Shown: positions 35,147 to 44,281, counted from the first letter of the stretch. The stretch is DNA of 64,000 nt from Rothia nasimurium (GCF_928391935.1 NZ_CAKMTD010000002.1:62001-126000); one strand, 5' to 3'. A program made the numbers and translations. Notes: generated by a model from the sequence alone, not told the origin.

Positions 35147-36736
35147 ATGAACTGGAATAAAATTAATCCAAATCTACTATTCAACGTATTAGAGCAACAA
35201 AACTATTCACATCTTGATTTTGCATCGCCTGGCGTAAAAAACGCTAGAGATGAATCATATCGTCATTTTAAAAATGGTACGTTTTACGATTTTCAAAATG
35301 CACGAGATTTTGTTACTAAAAAAAATAATGATGTTATAGATAAAATGATGGATGTGTTAAATACCATTTCTCCGCTATCATCTACTTGGTTGCTGTTTGG
35401 CGAACGTAGCGATTTTGAACTCCCGCAAGGCGGTGAATTAATTTCTCGTTCTCGACCAGCTTGGATTATTGGAGTTTTTGCACAGGGCATTGACGAATCA
35501 AAAGAACTTGCATTTAGATTTTATAATCTATATCAGCAATGGCATGCAAATACTATTGCGCTCTGGCAAATAAGTAGTTTACATAATAAAAATAGAATTA
35601 ATGATAATTTAGTTGTTTCTAGAATACTAGAGTGCGCTACGAGACTTAGATGGATATCAGATTTAACAACGCTCGAAATCGGATTTTGGGTTGATCAGAA
35701 TTTACCTGAATTGAAATCTGTCTGGGGATCTTCGATGATGTCCCAAATTAATCATAATATTGAGAATTTATTAAAGAGCCGCACTTCAGAAGATTTTAAA
35801 TTTTCACAACTTGCATTGAAGAATTTAAATATTGATTTCATTGATAGTTTGACAGTAAAAAATAGAGAACTGAATCACAACAGTTTGCTCCAGGCTCTTG
35901 AATCTGAAGATTGCGCAAAATATCCGATTGTCAAAGTGGGTGATAATTATTTGATTCTGAATACAACAGATTGGATGTTTGATAGAGAGCATTCCATCAT
36001 CTTTCATTTGATGTCCAAGCTGCCGTCACATCTTGCCGGAAAAATGCTTGAAGACATAACTAAAAGAATTCTTTCAAAAGTTGGACCCACTGATATACGT
36101 TGGCAATCTAGCGTTAACTATATGGATATTGAAAATGGCAACTTGGAAATCGATGTAATTGGAAAATCAACTAAATATTGTTTTATTGGTGAGTGTAAAT
36201 CTTCATATGATCCAAATAATAAATACAGTATTGATGCAAGCTATGACCAAAAAATTATCACTAAAGCTTCAGAGCAATTAGAGAAAAGAATTAAAGCTTT
36301 CGAAAATCCTGACAATCAAGGGAAGACATTCCGCGAAGGCAACGTCTTTGGTTTTATAGTAACTATATCAAGCTATGCTGGAGCTATTTGGGATTATTCC
36401 AGAAATCCGAAAGCATTATCTATATTTCCATTAAAAATGCTGATACTATGCTGTAGTATATTTCACACCTCAAAAGATATGCAAAAGTACCTAAATTGGA
36501 GATCCTCCCTCCTCTCCATCAGATTTAAAAACAGCGATGAACTCGAACTTATTATTGCATTTATCAATAATCAATTGGATATTCCTTCAAAAGTTGTCAA
36601 CAGTAACATTGCTCTTATGCGTGCATATGAAATTACTGATAGCCTGCGCCTCTTAGGGATACCGCAAAATTTAAAAATTAAGGATAATAAATCAAAATGG
36701 AGAAAGTTATTAAATGACAACTCCCATCCACTTTAA
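35147..36736 (+). CDS. Putative PD-(D/E)xK nuclease inside the hsd operon
   Basis: 529 residues, about 35% G+C, starting 4 bases after the preceding gene (ATG 35147; the frame is open 15 codons further, but that overlaps the upstream gene). Residues about 333-350 read LEIDVIG ... FIGECKSS, a classic D-x-n-E-x-K nuclease core as in Mrr-like and resolvase-like enzymes. The N-terminal 300 residues are helical (for example LAFRFYNLYQQWHANTIALW) and have no clear relative. Context suggests a defence nuclease or effector paired with the DUF6602-like protein. I do not recognise a named system. Confidence 0.6.
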   Translation: MNWNKINPNLLFNVLEQQNYSHLDFASPGVKNARDESYRHFKNGTFYDFQNARDFVTKKNNDVIDKMMDVLNTISPLSSTWLLFGERSDFELPQGGELISRSRPAWIIGVFAQGIDESKELAFRFYNLYQQWHANTIALWQISSLHNKNRINDNLVVSRILECATRLRWISDLTTLEIGFWVDQNLPELKSVWGSSMMSQINHNIENLLKSRTSEDFKFSQLALKNLNIDFIDSLTVKNRELNHNSLLQALESEDCAKYPIVKVGDNYLILNTTDWMFDREHSIIFHLMSKLPSHLAGKMLEDITKRILSKVGPTDIRWQSSVNYMDIENGNLEIDVIGKSTKYCFIGECKSSYDPNNKYSIDASYDQKIITKASEQLEKRIKAFENPDNQGKTFREGNVFGFIVTISSYAGAIWDYSRNPKALSIFPLKMLILCCSIFHTSKDMQKYLNWRSSLLSIRFKNSDELELIIAFINNQLDIPSKVVNSNIALMRAYEITDSLRLLGIPQNLKIKDNKSKWRKLLNDNSHPL

Positions 36737-36965
36737 TATTTTATATTTAGTAAGATTTGATGAACACTCTCTTCTGTCTATCTATTTTATGGCAGTATCA
36801 CCCAGGTATCATCAACATTTTATTTGCCAAGCTAATACGTTCTTCAAAAAAATTTGACTATGCAATTTACAAAGGTAGTTTCATCAGCTATTTTTCGCCT
36901 TTAAAAATACCGGATTCGCCACCGGAACCTTAAACTAGGTACTATCATGCTTTCGCGATAGGTCA

Positions 36966-37270
36966 GGAGCCTCCCATGCCCCGCACCCACCTCGAACGTC
37001 CTCTTCAGCAAGACATCTGTGCCTACCTGGCCGCTCACGGGTGGGTGCACTCCCCCAACTCCGCAGGCTACGACGCCAGGCGCGCCCTCTACCCCGCCGA
37101 CGTCCTCACCTGGCTACAAACCAGCGACCCCAAAAACTACCATGCCGCCCTAACCCAAACTAGCGCATAGACTCCGCAGCCCATACCTTCAGCTGATCGG
37201 CTCGTCACCAAACTCAGAGCTCCCGAAGTATCAAGGCAATGGAAACCCTCAACGCCTGGCTTGAAGGCTA
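36966..37270 (+). pseudogene. Displaced 5' remnant of hsdR
   Basis: It begins with the same ribosome-binding site (GTCAGGAG) and ATG (36976) as intact hsdR (39219). About 165 bp are nearly identical (roughly seven mismatches), encoding the same first 55 residues, then the frame runs off to a stop at 37170. Weaker similarity to hsdR continues to about 37270 (for example CGGCTCGTCACCAAACTC). It is either an abandoned hsdR start or the left recombination arm of the cassette at 37300-39200. The gap 36737-36965 before it is A+T-rich and holds a possible promoter only. Confidence 0.9.
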
Positions 37271-37431
37271 AAAATGCTTCAGAGGATCAGGGCAAATCAA
37301 TATATAAACGATAACCTCCGTACTGCTATTATTAGTGTTATACACCATTTTAATATTTTGAGAAAAATCATAAATATTATAAAAGTAAACACATTGCAGT
37401 TATTGACAATCAGACCAAAAAAGGACAAACA

Positions 37432-39090
37432 TTGATTTCTTCCGAAAAAGCTGCCCTGTTAGCTATTCTCCGTTCCGAGCGTATCGCTGTATTCCTACAG
37501 TTTATCTCTAGCACTTCAAAGACAAAGGAAGAATACAACCAAGCAAAGGATTTTGTTCGCGAAACAGCTAAGAACATCGAAAGCAAATACGGTAACATAA
37601 TTCATCCTGAAATTTTTACCATCATCAACACACCGGAAGGTTCAGACTTGCTTCGAGAACTAGATAGTTTTCAAGAGAACCTTGCCCAAGAACTCATTAA
37701 TTACATCAACATAAAACATCGTGAACAGCATCTACGTAAGCTCAAAATTAAATCTCATAAAGAATACCTAGCAGCCTTACCCGAAATCACTGAAGACGAA
37801 ATATACGAAGCCCTTGTAGAGGGTTTAATCGTAAACTGCCTAGATGTCACAGGCAACAACTTACCTATCCGCTCAGATGAAAACTACACCGGCGCGTTCA
37901 TGGATACTCCAATTGCAACCGCCAAAATCAGCGCAGAAACCCTAGCCACAGCAATCAGCAAAGCATGTAACGGTGGAGCTGAAATTGAGGTTAACCCCAA
38001 AGGACTCCGTCTACATCAGGTAATGGTCGTAGGTGCTCTCGATCTAAACTGGTTAGAATGCCCCTTCCCACTTGGTTTTGAAGGATGCAGTTTTACATCA
38101 TGGCTATCGCTCGACTACCTCAAAGTTCCTTGGATTTCATTCGAGTACTGTGACTTTACCTGCCATGGTGGTTACTCGGATGGTAAAGCAGGCGCGATCA
38201 ACGCCACTGGAATCCAGGTAGAGTATGATTTCAGGCTCTTAGACAATCAGGGACTCGGCCAACTTTTCCTGCCTGATTCCTCAATTGGTATTTTCTGCCC
38301 AAGAGACCAAGATGAAACTGCAACTGATTTCGGAAGAAATTATGAAGAGAGCTCAGCACATGATTCAGATATGCGTGTAGTGTTTGAAGAAGCAACATTT
38401 AAAAAACTTTATCTCTCTTTAGAAAGTAAAAACTATTTCAAATTAGGAAATAAAGCTGGTCATTATCAAATTGAAGCTATCAAATTAACCAACGAAGATG
38501 GTCAAAAACCCAAAGAAACTGCTAAAAAAGTTGTAGACTGGCTCTTTAGAGACAATGAAGGAAAGACTTATGATATCAATGGTTCTGTAGCCAAAGAGTT
38601 TGAGGACGCTCTTTATCGTTCTGGCTATCAGGAATTATCTAAAGAATTCGGTATTAGAATTTCAGATTTAATTAGTAAGACAGAAGGCCCAAAAGGAATT
38701 GTGAAACGTATCTTCCTCGGATACACTGTGCGCTACTTCTACGAGAACACCCGAGCATTGCGCTTCATCCTTGCTCTATGGGCTATTGCCTGGACTTTCA
38801 TGCTCACCATCTCCTTGGTAGCTCCCGAAACTCTCACTGCTTCACCATTGGCAAACGAATACGAATATCAAGAGCGATGGGTACAGTCAATTCTTGATGC
38901 GGCTGGTTGGTCGTTACTGTATTCGATGGACCTAGTATTCTCGCCACTTTCACTTGGCCAAACTGAAAGTTTCTGGTCCAGCGTACCTATCATCAACATC
39001 TTTTTTGCCATCATCAAGGGCATAAGCTTGTTGCTCATGGGTCTGTTTCTCACCGGTGTAACCCACATAACCGACAAAAACTCAAAATAA
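37432..39090 (+). CDS. Repeat-domain protein with C-terminal membrane helices (candidate effector)
   Basis: 552 residues. The start is TTG 37432, with AAGGA 6 bases upstream; no better ATG exists. The N-terminal 100 residues are helical. The middle (about 150-330) has short strand-turn repeats such as LDLNWLECPFPLGFEGCSF, resembling the pentapeptide-like beta-helix of actinobacterial membrane proteins often annotated as membrane-associated oxidoreductases. Two membrane helices lie at about 441-463 and 518-542, flanking LLYSMDLVFSPLSLGQ, a signature of that group. The gene is A+T-rich, ends in its own terminator and is bracketed by copies of the hsdR 5' end. A sensor plus membrane-damaging effector is a reasonable guess. 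Confidence 0.6.
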   Translation: MISSEKAALLAILRSERIAVFLQFISSTSKTKEEYNQAKDFVRETAKNIESKYGNIIHPEIFTIINTPEGSDLLRELDSFQENLAQELINYINIKHREQHLRKLKIKSHKEYLAALPEITEDEIYEALVEGLIVNCLDVTGNNLPIRSDENYTGAFMDTPIATAKISAETLATAISKACNGGAEIEVNPKGLRLHQVMVVGALDLNWLECPFPLGFEGCSFTSWLSLDYLKVPWISFEYCDFTCHGGYSDGKAGAINATGIQVEYDFRLLDNQGLGQLFLPDSSIGIFCPRDQDETATDFGRNYEESSAHDSDMRVVFEEATFKKLYLSLESKNYFKLGNKAGHYQIEAIKLTNEDGQKPKETAKKVVDWLFRDNEGKTYDINGSVAKEFEDALYRSGYQELSKEFGIRISDLISKTEGPKGIVKRIFLGYTVRYFYENTRALRFILALWAIAWTFMLTISLVAPETLTASPLANEYEYQERWVQSILDAAGWSLLYSMDLVFSPLSLGQTESFWSSVPIINIFFAIIKGISLLLMGLFLTGVTHITDKNSK

Positions 39091-39097
39091 AAGAACC

Positions 39098-39132
39098 GCA
39101 GAGGACTGAGAACAATGTTTTCAGTCCTCTGC
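39098..39132 (+). terminator. Cassette terminator
   Basis: The perfect 12-bp stem GCAGAGGACTGA/TCAGTCCTCTGC lies eight bases after the stop of the membrane-protein gene; no long T-tract follows. Confidence 0.75.
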
Positions 39133-39218
39133 TGTCAAAAACAACCATCTGCATCTAGTACTTCTAAACTTGTTGAACGACAGTTTTACCTAGCCCCTCA
39201 GGTCAGGAGTCCCGCCCC

Positions 39219-42200
39219 ATGCCCCGCGCCCACCTTGAACGTCCTCTCCAGCAAGACATCTGCGCCTACTTGGCCGCTCACGGGTGGGTGCACTCACCCA
39301 ACTCCGCAGGCTACGACGCCAGGCGCGCCCTCTACCCCGCCGACGTCCTCACCTGGCTACAAACCAGCGACCCTAAAAACTACGCCACCCTCATCAAACC
39401 CGGCACAGACCCCACCACCCAGCAAGCCCAAGAAAACCGTCTGCTCGACCGGCTCGTCACCAAACTCTCAGCCCCCGAAGAACAAGGCGGCGGAACCCTC
39501 AACGTCCTGCGCAAAGGCTTCAGTGTACCCGGCGCACGCCGCCCCTTCCAGTTACTGGCTTACCCACCCCAAGACAACCGCAACCCCGACCTCACCGCCC
39601 TCTACCACAAGAACATCCTGCGCGTCGTTGAAGAGGTCTACTACAACCCAGCCAGCGATAAAGCCCGCATCGACCTCGTCCTCTTCATCAACGGCCTCCC
39701 CGTAGCCACCATCGAACTCAAAAGCGAATACACCCAAACCCTGCAAGAGGCCATCAAGCAGTACCGCACCGACCGCGACCCCAAAACCTCACCCCTACTC
39801 CAAGAACACCGTGGCGCCCTGGTGCACTTCGCCCTCTCCCAAGACGAAATCGCCATGACCACCAAACTGGCAGGCAGCGCCACCAGCTTCCTCCCCTTCA
39901 ACCGTGGAGCAAACGGCGGGGCAGGCAACCCCATCATCGACGGCAAACTCGCCACCAGCTACTTCTGGGAAGAAATCCTCGAACCCAACACCTGGATCAC
40001 CATCCTCACCAAATTCATCTACACCAACCACCAAAAAATCACCGACCCCCTCACCGGCAAAACCACCCACAAGAGCCACATCAGATTCCCCCGCTACCAC
40101 CAGTGGCGGGCCGTCACCAAACTCGTCCAAGCAGCCCGCACCGAAGGCGCAGGGCACAAATACCTGGTGCAACACTCAGCAGGCTCCGGCAAAACCGACT
40201 CCATCGCCTGGACGGCTCACCGGCTCTCCAACCTGCACACCCCAGAGGGCGAGCGCGTCTTCGACTCCGTGATCGTCATCGCCGACCGGCAGGTGCTCGA
40301 CCAGCAGCTGCAGGACGCCATCGACCAGCTGGTCACCACCGCCGGAACCTTCCAGCCCATCACCCGCGGCAGTGGGGACTCCAAATCTAAGCAGCTGGTT
40401 GAAGCCCTAACCACCGGTGTGCCCATCATCGGCGTTACCCTACAAACCTTCCCCTTTGCCCTGGCAGAAATGACCAAGGAAGGCGGCCAGCTCGCCGGTA
40501 AGCACTTTGCGATTATTGCCGACGAAGCCCACTCCTCCCAGTCAGGCAAGGCAACCGACTCTATTAAGGAAATGCTCAACACCGAGATTGACGCCGGTAT
40601 TGAAGAGTCAGACCCCGAAGCCGACCAGGTTGCCCTCACCAAGATGGCCCAGCGGGTCGTCGGTGAGGGCCACCAAGTCTCCTTCTTTGCCTTTACCGCC
40701 ACTCCCAAAGCCAAAACCCTGGAGGTCTTTGGCCGCCGGGCCGACGGCAGCGGCCCCCACCAGCCCTTCGACCTCTACCCCATGAAGCAGGCCATTGAAG
40801 AGGGCTTCATTCTTGATGTGCTCAAGAACTACACCACCTACCAGATGGCCGCCAAAATCGCCCAGAAGAACGAGGACAGCGGGGCCGATGAAGAAATCGA
40901 CATCCGCAAGGGCACCAAGAGCCTCATCAACTTTGTGGAGCTGCACCCCACCAATGTTGCTTCCAAGGTTGCGGTAATCCTTGAGCACTTTGAGGGCCGG
41001 GTCAAGCAGGAGCTGGGCGGAAAAGCCAAAGCCATGGTGGTGACGTCCTCCCGGGCAGCTGCCGTGCGCTACCAGCGGGCCTTTGAAAAAGCTATCGCCG
41101 AAAAAGCCCTGCCCCTGAAGACGCTGGTTGCTTTCTCCGGTGAACTGCCCGACCCCGACCTTGAGGTAGTACCCGGGGTTGATACCCCCATCGTGACCGA
41201 AGCGTCCATGAACCCAGAGCTCAAGGGCAGGAACCTAGCTGAGGTCTTCAACCAAGACGGCCAGCACATTCTAATCGTGGCCAACAAGTACCAGACAGGC
41301 TTCGACCAGCCCCTCCTGGTTGCCATGTATGTGGATAAGAAGCTCTCGGGAATCACCGCCGTGCAGACCCTCTCCCGCCTCAACCGCCGGGCTGACGGCA
41401 AAGAGAACACCTACATTCTGGACTTCGTCAACGACCCCGAACAGATTCGCGCCGCCTTCGCCGAGTACTACGAGGACGCCCGCATCGAGACCGAATCAGA
41501 CCTCGACCTGGTTGCCAAGCAGGTAGACAAGCTAGAGGCAGCAGGTATCTACAACCGGGCCGATGTGGAACAGTTCTGGGAAAAGTGGGTCACCCCCGGT
41601 GCCCGGCAGGCCACCTTTGACTCCCTGATTTCTATCCCCGTGCAGCGGTTTGTCACCCGCTGGAAGGCGGCGAGCGAGGGGCTTGATGGTTCTGCTGATA
41701 GGGCCGCCCTTGAGGCCCTGTTGGAGTTCCGCTCAACCCTGGCCCAATATGTGAAGTCCTACGCCTTCTTCTCACAAATCTTCAACTTCGGCGACCCCTA
41801 CTACGAGAAGCTCTCAGCCTTCGCCGACCTGCTCTCGCGCAAGCTGCGCCGCTTTACCCTCGATGAAGTATCACCTGAGGTCGTGAACGTGGACGACATC
41901 GTCCTCACCCACTACCGCCTGGAAAAGTTGCGGGAAGAGGAAGACTTGAAGCTCTCGTCCTCCCAGGCGGCTGGTCTGCAGGGCATGACGGAGGCCGGCC
42001 TTGCCAGCATTCAGGAGCGCGAGCGCAAGGCCCGTTCTGAGCTGATTGAGAAGATTAATAAGTACTTCCACGGCCTGGACTTGAGCGACGAGCACCAGGT
42101 GGGCTTTGCGACCACCTTTGTGGCTGAGGCGGCCAAGGACGCCGGGCTCAAGCAAAGCGCCATGGCCAACACCAAGGTGGACTTCTACCATTCGAAGAAT

Positions 42201-42365
42201 GTGCGCGTTGGCCTGGCGAATAAGCTCTGGGACTACAGCTCAGACACGGCAGACCTGATTGACCATGTGCGCACCATGCCCGCCGACCAGTTCGTGGCCT
42301 TCATGCGCGAAATGGGCCTCTACGAGCTACTGCGGGGCGAGAAGGTGGAGGAGCTGACTCTGTAA
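39219..42365 (+). CDS. hsdR: Type I restriction endonuclease, motor/nuclease subunit
   Basis: 1048 residues, a full-length HsdR. The nuclease motif is DLVLFINGLPVATIELKSE (D ... E-x-K, about 152-170). The SF2 motor has Walker A HSAGSGKT (about 317-324), the DEAH box IADEAHSSQSG (about 432-442) and FAFTATPKAKT. A C-terminal helical domain binds the M2S core. The ATG follows AGGAG. It is more G+C-rich than the hsdS-side genes and is separated from hsdS by about 5 kb of cargo. Its first 165 bp are repeated at 36976, and its last 42 coding bases are repeated at 43609. Confidence 0.95.
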   Translation: MPRAHLERPLQQDICAYLAAHGWVHSPNSAGYDARRALYPADVLTWLQTSDPKNYATLIKPGTDPTTQQAQENRLLDRLVTKLSAPEEQGGGTLNVLRKGFSVPGARRPFQLLAYPPQDNRNPDLTALYHKNILRVVEEVYYNPASDKARIDLVLFINGLPVATIELKSEYTQTLQEAIKQYRTDRDPKTSPLLQEHRGALVHFALSQDEIAMTTKLAGSATSFLPFNRGANGGAGNPIIDGKLATSYFWEEILEPNTWITILTKFIYTNHQKITDPLTGKTTHKSHIRFPRYHQWRAVTKLVQAARTEGAGHKYLVQHSAGSGKTDSIAWTAHRLSNLHTPEGERVFDSVIVIADRQVLDQQLQDAIDQLVTTAGTFQPITRGSGDSKSKQLVEALTTGVPIIGVTLQTFPFALAEMTKEGGQLAGKHFAIIADEAHSSQSGKATDSIKEMLNTEIDAGIEESDPEADQVALTKMAQRVVGEGHQVSFFAFTATPKAKTLEVFGRRADGSGPHQPFDLYPMKQAIEEGFILDVLKNYTTYQMAAKIAQKNEDSGADEEIDIRKGTKSLINFVELHPTNVASKVAVILEHFEGRVKQELGGKAKAMVVTSSRAAAVRYQRAFEKAIAEKALPLKTLVAFSGELPDPDLEVVPGVDTPIVTEASMNPELKGRNLAEVFNQDGQHILIVANKYQTGFDQPLLVAMYVDKKLSGITAVQTLSRLNRRADGKENTYILDFVNDPEQIRAAFAEYYEDARIETESDLDLVAKQVDKLEAAGIYNRADVEQFWEKWVTPGARQATFDSLISIPVQRFVTRWKAASEGLDGSADRAALEALLEFRSTLAQYVKSYAFFSQIFNFGDPYYEKLSAFADLLSRKLRRFTLDEVSPEVVNVDDIVLTHYRLEKLREEEDLKLSSSQAAGLQGMTEAGLASIQERERKARSELIEKINKYFHGLDLSDEHQVGFATTFVAEAAKDAGLKQSAMANTKVDFYHSKNVRVGLANKLWDYSSDTADLIDHVRTMPADQFVAFMREMGLYELLRGEKVEELTL

Positions 42366-42522
42366 AAAGGGACTACCATAGCGATCTTTGTATGCTGGTA
42401 TAACTCCAACCAACGAATCGAAGTAGGCTATAACCTTTTTAGAAATTGTTACGCAGTTTGGAATCAAGTTCCTCCCAGCATTCAAAAGCAACATCGCATG
42501 TGGTAGGGTAAAGGTATCAGAC

Positions 42523-42586
42523 ACCGCCCACCTCTGTTACATGGAACCTCAAAGTTCTGCATGTATCATGTGGCGGTTTTCATTTT
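42523..42586 (+). ncRNA. Structured RNA candidate upstream of the Abi gene
   Basis: The stem ACCGCC/GGCGGT (42523-28 with 42572-77) encloses a second stem TACATG/CATGTA (42538-43 with 42560-65) that continues as GAAC/GTTC around a CTCAAA loop. TTTTCATTTT follows directly, so this looks like the 3' end of an RNA with an intrinsic terminator. It ends 12 bases before the Abi ATG. Abi_2/AbiF-type HEPN proteins have been linked to neighbouring noncoding RNAs, which makes a partner RNA plausible. Its 5' end is not clear within 42366-42522. Confidence 0.45.
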
Positions 42587-42598
42587 AAGTAGGTGCTT

Positions 42599-43600
42599 AT
42601 GGCTGAAAAAGGGTTCCTAGACCACCCAGATCTCATCAACAGACTTGAGCAGCTGGGAATGCAAATCGACGATAAGACTAAAGCTGAAGCAGAGCTCAGA
42701 AGACTCGGCTACCACCGCACGAGCGGCTACAGGTATCCATTTAGAAAACTTCGAGAGCCCCTCACCGATGATCTCACCAAACGTAGAGAGTTCCGCCATG
42801 ATGAGTTTGAAGCTGGCTCAAGGTTCGAAGACTCTATAGCGTTAGCAGATTTCGACACCAAGCTACGTGCCGTCATTTTGACCGGTATCTTTGATTTAGA
42901 AGTAAGACTAAGAACTGCTATCGCCCATGTCATCGCAAAGAAAAATCCAAAAGGTCATCTTGATACTTCATGCCTAGATACTAATCGATGTCGTGAACTT
43001 ACTTCTTCTCGAGATAAAATAACCAAGTTTGAGGCTTGGAAAGCTCAGTACGAGAGCGCTAAAAAATCCAAAAATAATGACGATTTCATAGCGCACCATA
43101 CGCTTGTCTACAAGACAGAAATTCCTGTGTGGGCAGCACTAGAAATTGTGTCCTTTGGAACCCTAATTCACTTTTATCTTTTGATGAAGGTAGAAGACCA
43201 AAATGATGTGGCAAGAAAGTTTGGGGTTCGACAAGGCACCAAGTTTGGCTCCTGGCTACTTGCAATCATGGACTTAAGAAACGACTGCGCTCATGGTGCT
43301 AGAGTTTTCAATAAGAGCATGAAAAGGAATGTGTCTGTTCATCAAAACTCTTACTTCAAAAAATATTTACAGCATATAGATAAGGAACTCCCTGCCGACA
43401 AAATATACATGCCGTGTGTCTTACTCGCCCATATGCTTAGATGCCATGAATCTGGTACTAACTGGCACAATACGTTCAAAACGCAGGTTAAAAAGTTACC
43501 CCAAATATATCTGCAAGAATTATCTGAACCGCTTATTACTGCCGAACGTAACATGGGTTTTCCTGGCAACTGGCAAGAATTAGAAATCTGGAATAACTAA
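42599..43600 (+). CDS. Abi_2/AbiF-type abortive-infection HEPN protein
   Basis: 333 residues. The N-terminus DHPDLINRLEQLGMQI ... AEAELRRLGYHRTSGYRYPF matches the Abi_2 family (AbiD/AbiF). The HEPN ribonuclease motif R-x4-H is present as RNDCAHGARVFN (Arg about 227, His about 232). Such proteins are thought to cleave RNA on phage infection. ATG 42599 follows GTAGG at 5 bases. The gene is preceded by a terminator-ended RNA candidate and followed within 8 bases by a copy of the hsdR 3' end, so RNA and gene form one cassette inserted at the end of hsdR. Confidence 0.85.
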   Translation: MAEKGFLDHPDLINRLEQLGMQIDDKTKAEAELRRLGYHRTSGYRYPFRKLREPLTDDLTKRREFRHDEFEAGSRFEDSIALADFDTKLRAVILTGIFDLEVRLRTAIAHVIAKKNPKGHLDTSCLDTNRCRELTSSRDKITKFEAWKAQYESAKKSKNNDDFIAHHTLVYKTEIPVWAALEIVSFGTLIHFYLLMKVEDQNDVARKFGVRQGTKFGSWLLAIMDLRNDCAHGARVFNKSMKRNVSVHQNSYFKKYLQHIDKELPADKIYMPCVLLAHMLRCHESGTNWHNTFKTQVKKLPQIYLQELSEPLITAERNMGFPGNWQELEIWNN

Positions 43601-43608
43601 TATTCCAC

Positions 43609-43662
43609 ATGGGCCTCTACGAGCTGCTGCGAGGCGAGAAGGTGGAGGAGATGAGCCACTAG
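43609..43662 (+). pseudogene. Displaced 3' end of hsdR
   Basis: 42 bases (43609-43650) match the hsdR 3' coding end (42312-42353) with two differences, encoding MGLYELLRGEKVEE in both, then diverge to EMSH-stop here against LTL-stop in hsdR. This appears to be the original end of an older hsdR, left behind after the Abi cassette arrived. Confidence 0.9.
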
Positions 43663-43798
43663 ATTCGTATTCTAGGGGAAGCCAGAACAAGGTAAACGGC
43701 TGTGGCGTTCTCCCTTTCCTCTTCACAGAAAAGAATAGGAGCGATAGGCTGAACGGCAGTGAAGAAATATAATATTTCTAGGATAGGAGGGCAGGGAA

Positions 43799-44037
43799 TG
43801 GCTATCAGCGCTGTGAGTTCTGCGATGTATAGAGCAGTCAGTAAAGCTAAAACGGTACTAAAGACCAGTAGCAAAACTACAACTCTTCGCTCACACACCG
43901 AACATACGCATGGCACAGATGGGCTAACAGACGCAAAACGGAGTCTTTACGCTCTGCAGGCAAAGTCTCTGCACAACAGCCTACCCATCAAAGACCTCGA
44001 AAAAGCATTTAGCCGTCTAGCTACAGAGAAACACTAA
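43799..44037 (+). CDS. Small hypothetical protein
   Basis: 79 residues from ATG 43799, with GGAGGG 5-10 bases upstream. It is basic, rich in Ser/Thr/Lys, and has no recognisable domain. On the opposite strand 43659-43916 an 85-codon frame would encode a hydrophobic peptide, so the coding strand is not certain. The ribosome-binding site favours the plus strand. Confidence 0.35.
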
Positions 44038-44076
44038 AGCCCTTTAAGTTTTATTTTCGAAATTTGGCTGGCAGAG

Positions 44077-44277
44077 GTAAGGCAAGCCAGGCGCACAGCG
44101 AAGCTGTTGGCTCGATGAAGTGAGCGGGTGCGAGCGCGCGAGCACACAAGAGCGAACGGAATCCGCCGCAAGGCGGGGCGTGAGGGTCAGGCTTACGCCT
44201 ATTCCGCCCGCAGATTTATTTCCTCGCGCGCTCGGAATCTGCTGGGCTCCATCCAGCGTGAGCCTGGTGCGCCTTAC
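44077..44277. repeat. Dispersed palindromic element, copy 2
   Basis: The ends are imperfect inverted repeats of about 23 bp (GTAAGGC-N3-CCAGGC-N-CAC on the left, complement on the right). Inner arms GAGCGCGCGAG and CTCGCGCGCTC also pair. The left end matches the element at 21568-21592 at 22 of 25 positions. At about 200 bp it is twice as long as copy 1. Confidence 0.65.
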
Positions 44278-44281
44278 TTGT

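Noticed and set aside
34270..36736. Calling the two A+T-rich genes a second hsdS or a type IV restriction enzyme
   Set aside because: No target-recognition domain pattern and no McrBC GTPase motifs are present; only nuclease-fold motifs can be supported.
43659..43916. Hydrophobic 85-codon minus-strand frame
   Set aside because: It overlaps the plus-strand gene that has a better ribosome-binding site. The protein looks like a membrane fragment but starts and ends without signals, so it was left as an alternative only.
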